Below are positions 1 through 7,786 of a DNA stretch of 12,380 nt, piece by piece. The position numbers and the translations under genes are program-made. The notes under the pieces were generated by a model, which was given only the letters and a program-made list of their open reading frames with translations, was not told where the DNA came from and made no database searches. Where the stretch lies: the NCBI GenBank assembly GCA_002402085.1, contig NVVB01000006.1, positions 30,467-42,846 of the forward strand, in the 5' to 3' direction. Within the stretch, counting starts at the first letter, position 1. Each line of letters opens with the position of its first letter. Source of the stretch: Gammaproteobacteria bacterium (GTDB lineage Bacteria > Pseudomonadota > Gammaproteobacteria > Pseudomonadales > UBA3067).

Positions 1-807
1 TCTAAGCACGCGGAACCGCGTCGAGATTGGTTGAATGCTAACTCGGGTTATATCCGTACCCCACGCGCGCGGGCGAAGGTGCAGCATTGGTTTAAGTTCC
101 AGGATAGAGATAAGAATGTCAGTGATGGCTTAGCGTTACTGAGCACCGAATTCCAGCGCTTGGCGATCACTGATGTGGATCAGGTCAAAGTAGCTCAAAG
201 TTTAAATTATAAGGCCTGGGAAGATGTGGCCGCGGCAGTGGGCGCAGGCGATGTTAAAATTTCCCAAGTGGTGGCCAAAACAGATTTACATTTAAATAGC
301 CCTATTCCGCAGCGCGGCCCGCAACTCAGTGCGCCGCGTTCGGACCTGAATCTACAAGGTGTGATTATTCAAGGGGTAGGCAACCTGATGACTCATCTGG
401 CCGGGTGCTGTAAGCCTGTGGCCGGTGACGCTATTTCAGGTTATGTCACTGTTGGGCGAGGCATTACTATTCATGGCCAGAGCTGTGGGCACCTGTTGCA
501 ATTACAGCAGGAAGACCCCGATCGGGTTCTGGAAGTAAGTTGGGGGGAAACCAGCGGTCAGGTTTACCCGGTGGAAATTCTAATTTCTGCTTATGATCGT
601 CAAGGTTTGTTGCGGGACGTGACTTCGGTATTAGCGCTAGAGAATGCCAACGTTATTGCGATGAATACACGCTCTGACGTGAGTAGTAATATGGCCGAAC
701 TGCGAGTTACCTTGGAAGTTGTGAGTATCGCAACGCTTGGCAAGTTACTTGGGAAAATCAACCAGTTACCCAACGTTATCTCTGTGAAACGCGACGTCCA
801 AGCGTAG
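1..807 (+). CDS. relA: RelA (ppGpp synthetase I), C-terminal part
   Basis: The frame is open from base 1 and ends at TAG 805-807, so this is the last 268 residues of a protein of about 740 residues that starts outside the window. RelA makes (p)ppGpp from ATP and GTP/GDP on ribosomes stalled with uncharged tRNA. The synthetase and pseudo-hydrolase domains are not visible. What is visible is the end of the TGS region (RDWLN...GYIRTPRAR), the linking helical region, the zinc-finger-like domain with adjacent cysteines (codons 406 and 409) plus H (472) and C (484), and a C-terminal ACT/RRM domain (VEILISAYDRQGLLRDVTSVLA). By memory the sequence aligns to the end of E. coli RelA rather than SpoT, notably in GVGNLM.H.A.CC.P..GD and the end ..LGK.NQ.P.VI. 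No TTG or ATG inside is a real start. mazG follows 122 bp downstream, as often seen in Gammaproteobacteria. Confidence 0.95.
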   Translation, partial: SKHAEPRRDWLNANSGYIRTPRARAKVQHWFKFQDRDKNVSDGLALLSTEFQRLAITDVDQVKVAQSLNYKAWEDVAAAVGAGDVKISQVVAKTDLHLNSPIPQRGPQLSAPRSDLNLQGVIIQGVGNLMTHLAGCCKPVAGDAISGYVTVGRGITIHGQSCGHLLQLQQEDPDRVLEVSWGETSGQVYPVEILISAYDRQGLLRDVTSVLALENANVIAMNTRSDVSSNMAELRVTLEVVSIATLGKLLGKINQLPNVISVKRDVQA

Positions 808-929
808 CGCTTGTTACTGCGAGGCGAGCCGATTGCTTAAGGTCTTGTTCGATGTTTAGCTCAAGGCTTGGTTTCGGCGATTGCTGAGCCGGTTTCACTT
901 AATTCTAAAATCCACTGGCACATTAAATT

Positions 930-1745
930 ATGGCTGTTGAGCACTCAATTGAGCGTCTGCTTGAAATTATGGCACAGCTCCGTGACCCGCAGCAGGGCTG
1001 TCCGTGGGACCGTAATCAAAACTTCGAAAGCATCACGCCGCATACCATTGAAGAAGCGTATGAGGTGGCGGATTGTATCGAGCGAAGAGACTCTGTACAG
1101 CTTAAAGACGAGTTGGGTGATTTACTTTTTCAGGTAATATTTTACAGTCAGCTTGCTCAGGAAGAGGGTAGTTTTGAATTTAACGATGTGGTCGAAAACT
1201 TAAATAGTAAACTGCTACGGCGTCATCCTCATGGTTTTGATTCGGGCAAGTCCGATCACGATGGGCCTGGGGAGGTTACCGAGCAGGCCGTGCGCTTGAA
1301 TTGGGAAAAAATAAAACAGCATGAGAAACAATCGCTTGCCGGTACTGAAAAGTTCAGTCAGATGGACGATGTGCCTCGTAATTTACCGGCCTTGAGTCGA
1401 GCCCAGAAGTTACAAAAGCGGGCGGCAAATGTAGGCTTTGATTGGCCCTCAATAACACCGGCCTTGGCAAAGATATCGGAAGAAACTGAGGAGTTAAAGC
1501 AGGCCTTAAGTAATAATGACCCAGATAATGCCTTAGAAGAAGTGGGTGATTTAATGTTCAGCTGCGTTAACGTGGTGCGTCATTTGAACGCCGATAGCGA
1601 GCAATTATTGAGGCGTGCCAATGATAAATTTGAACAACGGTTTCGAAAGGTTGAGCAACTGCTTGATAAAGAAGGCGTTCAGTGGCAAGACTCTGATTTA
1701 GAGCACCTAGATCAGCTTTGGGAGCTAGCCAAGCAGCGCGAATAA
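930..1745 (+). CDS. mazG: MazG nucleoside triphosphate pyrophosphohydrolase
   Basis: 271 residues, close to E. coli MazG (263). MazG hydrolyses NTPs/dNTPs to the monophosphate and pyrophosphate; in E. coli it is linked to house-cleaning and to lowering ppGpp through MazEF/RelA stress pathways. Two tandem all-alpha MazG domains are visible. The first has E41-E42-x-x-E45 with E61/D64 (EEAYEV...DELGDLLFQV), and the second has E184-E185-x-E187-E188 with E203-E204/D207 (EETEEL...EEVGDLMF). These acidic sets are the Mg-binding residues of the family, and the second is the catalytically important one in E. coli. The start is ATG 930: an in-frame TAA at 924-926 excludes any extension upstream. No clear Shine-Dalgarno sequence is visible before it, which is odd. 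Its position after relA supports the call. Confidence 0.95.
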   Translation: MAVEHSIERLLEIMAQLRDPQQGCPWDRNQNFESITPHTIEEAYEVADCIERRDSVQLKDELGDLLFQVIFYSQLAQEEGSFEFNDVVENLNSKLLRRHPHGFDSGKSDHDGPGEVTEQAVRLNWEKIKQHEKQSLAGTEKFSQMDDVPRNLPALSRAQKLQKRAANVGFDWPSITPALAKISEETEELKQALSNNDPDNALEEVGDLMFSCVNVVRHLNADSEQLLRRANDKFEQRFRKVEQLLDKEGVQWQDSDLEHLDQLWELAKQRE

Positions 1746-1838
1746 ATTTAGACTTGTGATTATGCGCTCGTAATTCTTCTGATTTCAAAGAAGTCCCGTG
1801 GGCTTAGCGTTTATTAGATTAATTTTTTAGGTAATTCC

Positions 1839-2828
1839 TTGAAAGACAGTTTTAATCGAAACATCAATTACATCCGGCTGTCTGTCACCGATCGCTGTGA
1901 TTTTCGTTGTTTGTATTGCATGGCGGAGGAAATGACTTTCTTGCCGCGAGACCAGGTGTTGTCGCTCGAAGAAATGCTTATTGTCGCGAAGTGTTTTGTG
2001 AAGCTTGGGGTGAATAAAATTCGTATTACTGGCGGTGAGCCTTTAGTGCGTAAAAATATTATGTGGTTGATGGAAGAGCTCGGGCAGTTAAAGGGCTTAG
2101 ATCAGTTGGTGATAACGACCAATGGCTCGCAGCTTGAAAAGTACGCTGCAGATCTTAAAAAGGCGGGTGTAAAACGCATTAATGTCAGTATGGATAGCTT
2201 GGATGAGCAACGTTTCGCCAAGATCACGCGTACCGGTAAGTTAGACAAAGTGCTGGCGGGACTTGATGAAGCGCATCGCGTTGGATTCCGTGATACCAAA
2301 ATTAACGCAGTGATTCTAAAGGGTTTCAATGACGATGAAATCTTAGATTTGGTTGATTTTATTAAACAGCGAAATATGCATATTTCGTTTATTGAAGAAA
2401 TGCCTTTGGGCAATGTGGATTATCAGCGTAAAGATACGTTTATCACCAGTGATACGATTAAGTCGGTGATTGAGCAGAAACACACGCTTTTACCGAGTAA
2501 TAAAAGTACCACCGGCCCGTCTAAATATCATCAGCTCGATAACAGCGATTCATTAATCGGTTTTATCTCACCCAATACCCATAATTTTTGTGCGCAATGT
2601 AATCGGGTCAGGGTCACTGTTGAAGGGCGTTTATTGCTTTGTTTAGGCAATGAGCATTCAGTGGATTTACGTAAAATATTAAGAACCCCTCAGTTAAGCG
2701 GTGCTCAACTCGAGCAGTCCATAGAAACCGCAATCATCGATTCGATGGCCATCAAGCCCTACTCCCACGAGTTTAATATCGAAGAAGCACCGCGTTTAGT
2801 TCGTTTTATGAGTACCACAGGCGGCTAA
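1839..2828 (+). CDS. moaA: MoaA, GTP 3',8-cyclase (molybdenum cofactor synthesis)
   Basis: 329 residues, the usual length. MoaA is a radical-SAM enzyme that turns GTP into 3',8-cyclo-GTP, the first step of molybdopterin synthesis, with MoaC acting next. The N-terminal radical-SAM cluster motif CxxxCxxC is at C20, C24 and C27, followed by ITGGEP. The C-terminal GTP-binding 4Fe-4S motif CxxCx13C is at C251, C254 and C268. The protein ends in Gly-Gly, the conserved tail needed in characterised MoaA proteins. The start is TTG: an in-frame TAG at 1815 closes the frame upstream, the first ATG (codon 28) lies after the cluster cysteines, and AGG at 1829-1831 sits 7 bases before the TTG. No other moa or moe gene is in the window, so the rest of the pathway lies elsewhere. 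No clear terminator follows. Confidence 0.95.
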   Translation: MKDSFNRNINYIRLSVTDRCDFRCLYCMAEEMTFLPRDQVLSLEEMLIVAKCFVKLGVNKIRITGGEPLVRKNIMWLMEELGQLKGLDQLVITTNGSQLEKYAADLKKAGVKRINVSMDSLDEQRFAKITRTGKLDKVLAGLDEAHRVGFRDTKINAVILKGFNDDEILDLVDFIKQRNMHISFIEEMPLGNVDYQRKDTFITSDTIKSVIEQKHTLLPSNKSTTGPSKYHQLDNSDSLIGFISPNTHNFCAQCNRVRVTVEGRLLLCLGNEHSVDLRKILRTPQLSGAQLEQSIETAIIDSMAIKPYSHEFNIEEAPRLVRFMSTTGG

Positions 2829-3141
2829 GTTCATTGGTGCGGGCGTAGTTTATTTGTGCGGGCGTAGTTTATTGGTGCTGGCGTAGTTATTGCTCCGGTC
2901 AGTTGTCACTTGAAAGTGAATTGCTGAGCGGGGTATTTGCAAGGTGGTCTGTGCATGCCTTTGTTAGTTTTCTGGTGCCTCTATCGGTTTGATTTTATCC
3001 TTGAATGACTAGTTTATGCCCGCGCTAATTTGTAGTAGTGGGCAGACTCCACCATACTTTCATTATTCATTGAGTACGGTGGCGTGGATTGAGTAGGGCC
3101 GTGAATTCTATACAGTATTTTATTCGTAAAAAGAGGGCTAC
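2829..3141. other. Intergenic spacer between moaA and arginase
   Basis: 313 bp with no convincing gene. It holds three 19-bp tandem repeats (annotated separately), a 14-base palindrome TCACTTGAAAGTGA at 2906-2919, and the leader of the arginase gene. The arginase Shine-Dalgarno AGAGG is at 3132-3136. I could not find a convincing sigma-70 promoter; TATACA near 3110 is a possible -10 but its spacing to TTGAGT is too short. An open frame on the minus strand that runs through here is mostly antisense to arginase and is not supported. Confidence 0.6.
2832..2888. repeat. Three 19-bp tandem repeats after moaA
   Basis: Three adjacent copies of tattggtgcgggcgtagtt lie at 2832-2850, 2851-2869 and 2870-2888, differing by one or two bases each. 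They start 3 bases after the moaA stop codon. No coding sense is evident because TAG recurs in the repeats. They may be a slippage product or a protein-binding array; nothing in the sequence decides. Confidence 0.9.
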
Positions 3142-4011
3142 ATGCAAGGCCAGGTAATTGGTGCAGCGTGCAGTTTGGCCGGCCAGCATGTGGGCTGCCG
3201 ATATGGCCCTGATTATCTTCAGGATATGTTATTGGCTTCGAGTCGCTTAAAAGGCAAAGTGACTTGGTGTGGCACGGTACGTGAGAGCGCCTTGTTACAG
3301 CATGAGACAAAATACGATGAAGTGAGTCGGTATTGTCGCCGTTTAAGAGACACTGTGGCGAGTGTGGCCGCTAGACCTGGATTACCCATTATTGTTGGCG
3401 GTGATCATTCGTGTGCGATTGGCACGTGGTGTGGGATCGCCAAGCAATGCCTAGGGCCTATGGGCTTGTTATGGGTGGATGCGCACTTGGACAGTCATAC
3501 CCCTGGGACCAGTGCCAGTGGTGCTATTCATGGCATGCCGTTGGCGGTGTTGCTGGGTCATGGTGATGCTAAGTTGTTAAAGTTGCTGCCACGCAAACCG
3601 TTGATTAATCCTCGGCATACGGTTGTGGTCGGGGTACGTAGTTATGAGCCCGCTGAGCTGGACCTGCTGAACCAATTGGGGGTCACTGTGATTACCATTG
3701 ATGCGTTAAAAAAGAACCCCTACCAAGTGCTTATGAAAGCCTACCGTAAGGTTGCCTCTTGCGCTTATGGGTTTGGTATTAGCATTGATCTGGATGCCAT
3801 TGACCCTGAGGATGCGCCGGCTGTATCCGTGCCCGAGCCGGGCGGAATTGCAGGTAAAGATATTGTGCATTGGTTTCAGCGGGCGGCGAATTTAGCGCTT
3901 ACAAAGCGCCTTAAAGCGCTGGAGATTACCGAGTACAATCCTAATTTTGATAAGGGCCATAAAACCTCTCGTTTACTGATGGATATAATGCAGCCCTTTT
4001 TGGTTAACTGA
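3142..4011 (+). CDS. Arginase (ureohydrolase family)
   Basis: 289 residues, slightly short for arginase (about 300-320). It hydrolyses L-arginine to L-ornithine and urea with a binuclear Mn centre. All six expected metal ligands are present: H89 in GGDHS, D113/H115/D117 in DAHLD, and D216/D218 in SIDLDAIDP. H130 in IHGMP lies 15 residues after H115, matching the catalytic acid/base His141 to His126 spacing of mammalian arginase. The tail EITEYNP also fits arginase better than agmatinase. ATG 3142 is preceded by AGAGG at 3132-3136 with 5-base spacing. The next gene, an ornithine aminotransferase, uses the product, which strengthens arginase over agmatinase, formiminoglutamase or guanidinobutyrase. 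The symbol is left blank because naming differs between species (rocF, argI, arcB). Confidence 0.88.
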   Translation: MQGQVIGAACSLAGQHVGCRYGPDYLQDMLLASSRLKGKVTWCGTVRESALLQHETKYDEVSRYCRRLRDTVASVAARPGLPIIVGGDHSCAIGTWCGIAKQCLGPMGLLWVDAHLDSHTPGTSASGAIHGMPLAVLLGHGDAKLLKLLPRKPLINPRHTVVVGVRSYEPAELDLLNQLGVTVITIDALKKNPYQVLMKAYRKVASCAYGFGISIDLDAIDPEDAPAVSVPEPGGIAGKDIVHWFQRAANLALTKRLKALEITEYNPNFDKGHKTSRLLMDIMQPFLVN

Positions 4012-4144
4012 TCGTCGTAAAGGAATTACAAGGATTCAGTGACGCGCTCTGCTTTTTATGGAAAGTCTCGGATTAACATCGCTTTAAATTTAACATCGTA
4101 AGACCTCAAAAATGGAATTAACTTCATCTCGAAAGTGAATAGAA

Positions 4145-4149
4145 AAGGA
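4145..4149 (+). promoter_or_regulatory. Shine-Dalgarno fixing the OAT start at 4156
   Basis: AAGGA lies 6 bases before ATG 4156. The longer in-frame GTG at 4135 has no such sequence before it, so ATG 4156 is chosen as the start. Confidence 0.8.
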
Positions 4150-4155
4150 TGCCCT

Positions 4156-5466
4156 ATGTCTATTTCCGGTGTAGATTCTTCAGGTACAACGTCTCAAAGT
4201 CAGTCAGATCAGTCAGATCAGTCGGTTAATGAATCGTCCAAGGCGGCCTCTAATGATTCGGATCAATTATCCACTAACATACGCTTAGAAAGCCAATATT
4301 GTGCGGCTAACTATAGCCCGTTGCCCGTTGTATTAAGTCGAGGCGAAGGGGTTTATGTGTGGGATGAAAATGACCGGCGCTATCTAGATATGATGAGTGC
4401 TTATTCCGCCGTGAGCCATGGCCATTGTAACCCTCGGTTAGTGAAGGCTTTGCAAGATCAGGCCGCTGTTTTAGGCGTGGTTTCTCGAGCATTTTTTAGT
4501 GAAGGTTTAGGCACCTTTTTACAAAAAGCCTGTGCCATGACTGGATATCAGCAAGCGTTACCGATGAACACGGGCGCTGAAGCCGTCGAGACTGCGTTGA
4601 AGGCGGCTCGAAAGTGGGCTTATCAGAAGAAGGGCGTTGCTGATAATAAAGCTGAAATCATTGTTTGCGAAAATAATTTTCATGGCCGCACTATTGCGGT
4701 CGTAGGGATGTCGTCAGAGCCGCAGTACCGGGATGGCTTTGGGCCTTTTCCTGCGGGCGTAACAATCATTCCTTATGCTGATGCGGCGGCCTTGGAAGCG
4801 GCGATTACTGATAATACGGCTGCGTTCTTGGTGGAGCCCATTCAGGGCGAAGGAGGCATCTTGATTCCGCCACAAGGCTATTTAGCAGAGTGTGCTCGCC
4901 TATGTAAGAAACACAATGTGTTGTTAATCTGTGATGAGGTGCAAACCGGTTTAGGCCGTACTGGCAAGTTATTGGCCTGCGAGCATGATGGTGTGAAGCC
5001 CGACGGAGTGATTTTAGGGAAGGCTTTAGGGGGTGGTTTGTTGCCTGTGTCATTGTTCTTAGCGGATGATGAAGTGATGAGTGTCTTCACCCCGGGAGAC
5101 CATGGCAGCACCTTTGGAGGCTATCCTTTGGCGGCTCGAGTGGGGCTTGAAGCGCTACGAATTATTGAAGATGATGGCTTGACTGAAAACTCAGCGACGT
5201 TAGGAGACTATTTTCTAGAGCAGTTAAGGGCTATCAGTCATCCGTCTATCACTGATGTGCGAGGTAAAGGTTTATTTATAGGGGTTGAGCTGGACCCCAA
5301 GATAATCAGTGCGCGTACTTTTTGTGAGATGTTGATGGAGGAAGGCATTTTGAGTAAAGACACGCATCATACCGTGGCACGCTTTGCACCGCCTTTAGTG
5401 ATTAACAAAGAGCAGTTGGACTGGGCGATTGAGAAAATAAAATTAACGTTCGAGCGGCTAGATTAG
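4156..5466 (+). CDS. rocD: Ornithine aminotransferase with N-terminal Ser/Gln/Asp-rich extension
   Basis: 436 residues from ATG 4156. This PLP-dependent class III aminotransferase moves the delta-amino group of ornithine to 2-oxoglutarate, giving glutamate-5-semialdehyde, and so feeds arginine nitrogen and carbon to proline or glutamate. Visible family features are the NTGAEAVETALK phosphate-cup region, NNFHGRT, EPIQGEGG, DEVQTGLGRTGK with the cofactor-binding Asp, and the Schiff-base lysine K289 in LGKALGGG, followed by GDHGSTFGG. These match RocD/OAT closely, more than acetylornithine or GABA transaminase. The first 43 residues are a low-complexity, probably disordered tail partly made by a 9-bp tandem repeat (4201-4223); bacterial OATs are usually about 400 residues without it. 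It lies 144 bp after arginase and probably in the same transcript, ending at the terminator at 5499. Confidence 0.92.
   Translation: MSISGVDSSGTTSQSQSDQSDQSVNESSKAASNDSDQLSTNIRLESQYCAANYSPLPVVLSRGEGVYVWDENDRRYLDMMSAYSAVSHGHCNPRLVKALQDQAAVLGVVSRAFFSEGLGTFLQKACAMTGYQQALPMNTGAEAVETALKAARKWAYQKKGVADNKAEIIVCENNFHGRTIAVVGMSSEPQYRDGFGPFPAGVTIIPYADAAALEAAITDNTAAFLVEPIQGEGGILIPPQGYLAECARLCKKHNVLLICDEVQTGLGRTGKLLACEHDGVKPDGVILGKALGGGLLPVSLFLADDEVMSVFTPGDHGSTFGGYPLAARVGLEALRIIEDDGLTENSATLGDYFLEQLRAISHPSITDVRGKGLFIGVELDPKIISARTFCEMLMEEGILSKDTHHTVARFAPPLVINKEQLDWAIEKIKLTFERLD
4201..4223 (+). repeat. 9-bp tandem repeat inside the OAT coding sequence
   Basis: Two full copies and a partial copy of cagtcagat run head to tail. 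Nine bases keep the frame and add S-D-Q units (SQSDQSDQS), so the N-terminal tail can grow or shrink by slippage without breaking the enzyme. Confidence 0.85.
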
Positions 5467-5498
5467 CCGTCATCGATTGGTTTTAATTGAGGGAATAG

Positions 5499-5527
5499 AA
5501 AGGAGGCTTAGTGCCTCCTTTTATTTT
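5499..5527 (+). terminator. Intrinsic terminator after the arginase-OAT unit
   Basis: A perfect 9-bp stem AAAGGAGGC / GCCTCCTTT (5499-5507 with 5513-5521) has a 5-base loop and is followed by TATTTTT. It lies 32 bases after the OAT stop codon. It shares the string GCCTCCTTTTATTTT with the terminator at 8104-8142. Confidence 0.9.
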
Positions 5528-5648
5528 TAGACTATTAAATAACGCCCAGCCGTCGAGCATTCATCGAAAACCCTGGACTGGAGAGTCAGATCACTGTAGA
5601 AAACAATTTCAATAAAGCGCCATAGGGTAATTTGAGGTTGGCAAATTA

Positions 5649-6536
5649 ATGATTAAAATAAAAAAAGGCCTGTTGGCAATAACTGTTTTGGTTTTACTGG
5701 TCTACGTGACAGGGGAGTACAAGCCCGCTCGGTATTATTCATTGTTGTGCGTGGATACGAGTGCGGCTGAGAGTGGCGAATGGAACGATCACTATGATGG
5801 TTATATCATTGGTGCGAATGGGTGTTTATATGATCCAGCTATAGTGTCTATCAACGATGTCCCTAGTGTCGTCAGCGCCTCGTCGCAAGAAACGTTAAGA
5901 ACGCCAATCTGGTACGTTAACGGGGCGAATCATCGAGCTGATTGGGTGTTGCCTGAGATGCATCTGCTGGCTGAAAACTCAGGACGGCCGGTGGTGGCTA
6001 TCTATAACGCAACTTTGGGCGGACGACTTCCTGATGCTATTTCAGATGGTCTTCGGGAAAGCAAAGTGGCTAAGACGATAGCGTCGCAAATAATCCGTAA
6101 TCTCTTAGATCACCAGGACGTGTATATAAGTTGTAATAGCCAGGGGGCGTATCACGTTAGTAAAGGCTTGTCGCAAGCGATCACAACGTTAAGCGGCAAG
6201 TTTGATAGAGGCGAGTTAACGGCGTTGTTAAGTAAAGTGCATGTTGAAACTGCAGGGGGGGCCGCTAGCGCGTTTCCCGACGGCCCTCAATACATTCACT
6301 ACGTTAATAGCCATGACCCTGTGCCGTCTAGTGCGGGCGTGCTATCGGGCGGCGCGCAGCCTGGGGCTGATGCTGTGATTGTTGAGTTTTCAGGCCACGA
6401 TGACGATGCGTTGGAGCCAAAGTATCGCTGGGTCGGGCCGCTGACAGGGAAGTTCCTGAATGTGCATGGGTTTAATTTGTATCGTCAGTACCGACAACCC
6501 TTTGATGCCACCTACCCAAAAAGCAACCCAAGTTAG
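5649..6536 (+). CDS. Putative membrane-anchored or secreted serine alpha/beta hydrolase
   Basis: 295 residues; I do not recognise a named family. Residues 1-6 are basic (MIKIKK) and 7-21 form one hydrophobic segment without a clear cleavage site, so it is either a signal anchor or an uncleaved signal peptide; the rest should be periplasmic. YISCNSQGAYH resembles a nucleophile elbow with S164 (N-S-Q-G instead of the usual G-x-S-x-G). Further along, YVNSHDPVPSS (D223) and NVHGFNLY (H273) are placed in order and spacing like the Asp and His of lipase-type triads. That function is inference from motif order only. The start is ATG 5649, with GAGG about 12 bases upstream, a rather long spacing. It converges on the sulfotransferase gene, 24 bp away. 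A non-enzymatic role is possible. Confidence 0.6.
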   Translation: MIKIKKGLLAITVLVLLVYVTGEYKPARYYSLLCVDTSAAESGEWNDHYDGYIIGANGCLYDPAIVSINDVPSVVSASSQETLRTPIWYVNGANHRADWVLPEMHLLAENSGRPVVAIYNATLGGRLPDAISDGLRESKVAKTIASQIIRNLLDHQDVYISCNSQGAYHVSKGLSQAITTLSGKFDRGELTALLSKVHVETAGGAASAFPDGPQYIHYVNSHDPVPSSAGVLSGGAQPGADAVIVEFSGHDDDALEPKYRWVGPLTGKFLNVHGFNLYRQYRQPFDATYPKSNPS

Positions 6537-6557
6537 CCCGGCAACAAGTTGACGGGC
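6536..6557. terminator. Possible hairpin between convergent genes
   Basis: GCCCG / CGGGC (6536-6540 with 6553-6557) encloses a second short stem CAAC / GTTG. It begins in the last base of the hydrolase stop codon and ends just before the sulfotransferase stop codon. The position suits a shared terminator for both strands, but there is no T-tract, so this is weak. Confidence 0.35.
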
Positions 6558-6560
6558 CTG

Positions 6561-7580
6561 TTAGGATTCAACCACGGCAGAGTGTCCGAGTTTCTTTTCT
6601 AGCGTTTGCATTAGCTGGGGTTCTTGACGCTTCAAGTGGTCCGCTAAATGGCCTTTTCTTGGTTTTGGTTTGATTGACTCAGGGCTTTCATCAAAAGGTA
6701 AATCAAGAAATTTTTGTATCGCTTCGAGTTTACCCACCGGGTCTTTATTGAAGCCGCCGTAGGTGAGTTGAAACACACTCTCGCTGGGAAGCTCTTCTAT
6801 TGCTTGGTAATAGCCTGCTAAATCGGATTTTAAGGTTTGCTTAACAAGTTTGTTGAGCACGAATCCATAAATGCCATTGCCGACAATTTGCTTTAAGCCT
6901 CTGATGAGTTTCCAGGCCGCGTACACCACGCTCATTGTTGCTTTTCCGCCGGGGGCTTTAAATTCATCAATAAGCATGGTTTGAAAAGGTTGATCTCCGG
7001 TCATTAAATCAAGGCCGGCATTAATCTGGCTGTTTAAAATATAAATAGGGTCACGAGTGATATAAATAAATTTAGCGTCGGGGAACCATTTTAAAATATC
7101 GCTGGCTTTGGCTGTATCCCAAGGGTTTTTCAGTAAGACTGCCTTTGATCCTGGGTGCACGTAAAGTAATTTTTGGCAGATCTGCTTGAGGTAGTCTTTG
7201 TTCGTTTCGTGGGCCGAGATGTGATAGCTCTCGTTGCGTAGCATCCAGCCATATTCTTCAACCATTTCATCGTTGACTTCGACGGCATCAATTTTTCGAT
7301 CAGTAATATCTAAGCTTTTAAATAAACGGTTTAGGGTTTCTCGGTCGCGCGTTTCGTGGCCTTCTTTGTGGTTGGTCATGAGACGGTGGTAATAGAATAT
7401 ATGGTAGAGGCTCAGGTTCGCCACCGGAAAACATTTGGATATGGAGTCATATAAAAAGGTAGTGCCGGATCGGTGTAGTCCCATTATAAATATGGGCTTT
7501 ACTGGCATCTTATCTAGTTCGTGTAGGTGCTGATTGTCTGCACTTTTTGCGGGGAACTGAGGGTCAAAAGGGAATTTCAT
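6561..7580 (-). CDS. Sulfotransferase family protein (PAPS-dependent)
   Basis: 339 residues. The family transfers a sulfonate group from PAPS to a hydroxyl or amine of an acceptor. The N-terminal 5'-phosphosulfate loop is FIMGLHRSGTTFL (residues 31-43), with the P-loop-like R-S-G-T-T. LLKNP (149-153) and the 3'-phosphate-binding segment FIYITRDPIYILNSQ (171-185, with R176-D177-P178) follow in the expected order. No signal peptide or membrane segment is seen, so it should be cytoplasmic. The acceptor cannot be told from sequence; bacterial members act on lipids, glycans or small molecules. ATG 7580 has only a weak GAG upstream. AATATA at 7617-7622 (TATATT on the coding strand) could be its -10. 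It is monocistronic and convergent with the hydrolase; no PAPS-synthesis gene is nearby. Confidence 0.82.
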   Translation of the reverse strand: MKFPFDPQFPAKSADNQHLHELDKMPVKPIFIMGLHRSGTTFLYDSISKCFPVANLSLYHIFYYHRLMTNHKEGHETRDRETLNRLFKSLDITDRKIDAVEVNDEMVEEYGWMLRNESYHISAHETNKDYLKQICQKLLYVHPGSKAVLLKNPWDTAKASDILKWFPDAKFIYITRDPIYILNSQINAGLDLMTGDQPFQTMLIDEFKAPGGKATMSVVYAAWKLIRGLKQIVGNGIYGFVLNKLVKQTLKSDLAGYYQAIEELPSESVFQLTYGGFNKDPVGKLEAIQKFLDLPFDESPESIKPKPRKGHLADHLKRQEPQLMQTLEKKLGHSAVVES

Positions 7581-7786
7581 TGTTAGCTCATGATGACGTG
7601 ATTGCGTGGCGGTTAGAATATACCCGAAAGTGAAACTCGAGAATCCATAATGATTTGTTATTTTTTCACATAAAAAAACCGTTAAAGGTATTTTATTGGC
7701 TGTAACTTACCAGCAGTAATTCGCTAATGGTAATTTCTAGTAGAGGCAAAGGCGGCGACTGTTAGAAGGCGCCCTTTGCGCTACAG

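Noticed and set aside
868..1137. Open frame overlapping the mazG start on the plus strand
   Set aside because: It is a different frame of mazG with no recognisable protein features; mazG itself is certain.
1791..1805. Short hairpin AAGTCC-CGT-GGGCTT before moaA as mazG terminator
   Set aside because: Six pairs with one wobble and no T-run directly after it; too weak to call.
2832..2888. Tandem repeats read as a CRISPR array
   Set aside because: The 19-bp units are directly adjacent with no spacers, and no cas gene is present.
3014..3310. 98-codon open frame on the minus strand across the arginase start
   Set aside because: Largely antisense to arginase, no ribosome site or family resemblance.
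4135..4155. GTG 4135 as the OAT start
   Set aside because: AAGGA at 4145-4149 is placed correctly for ATG 4156, and nothing precedes the GTG.
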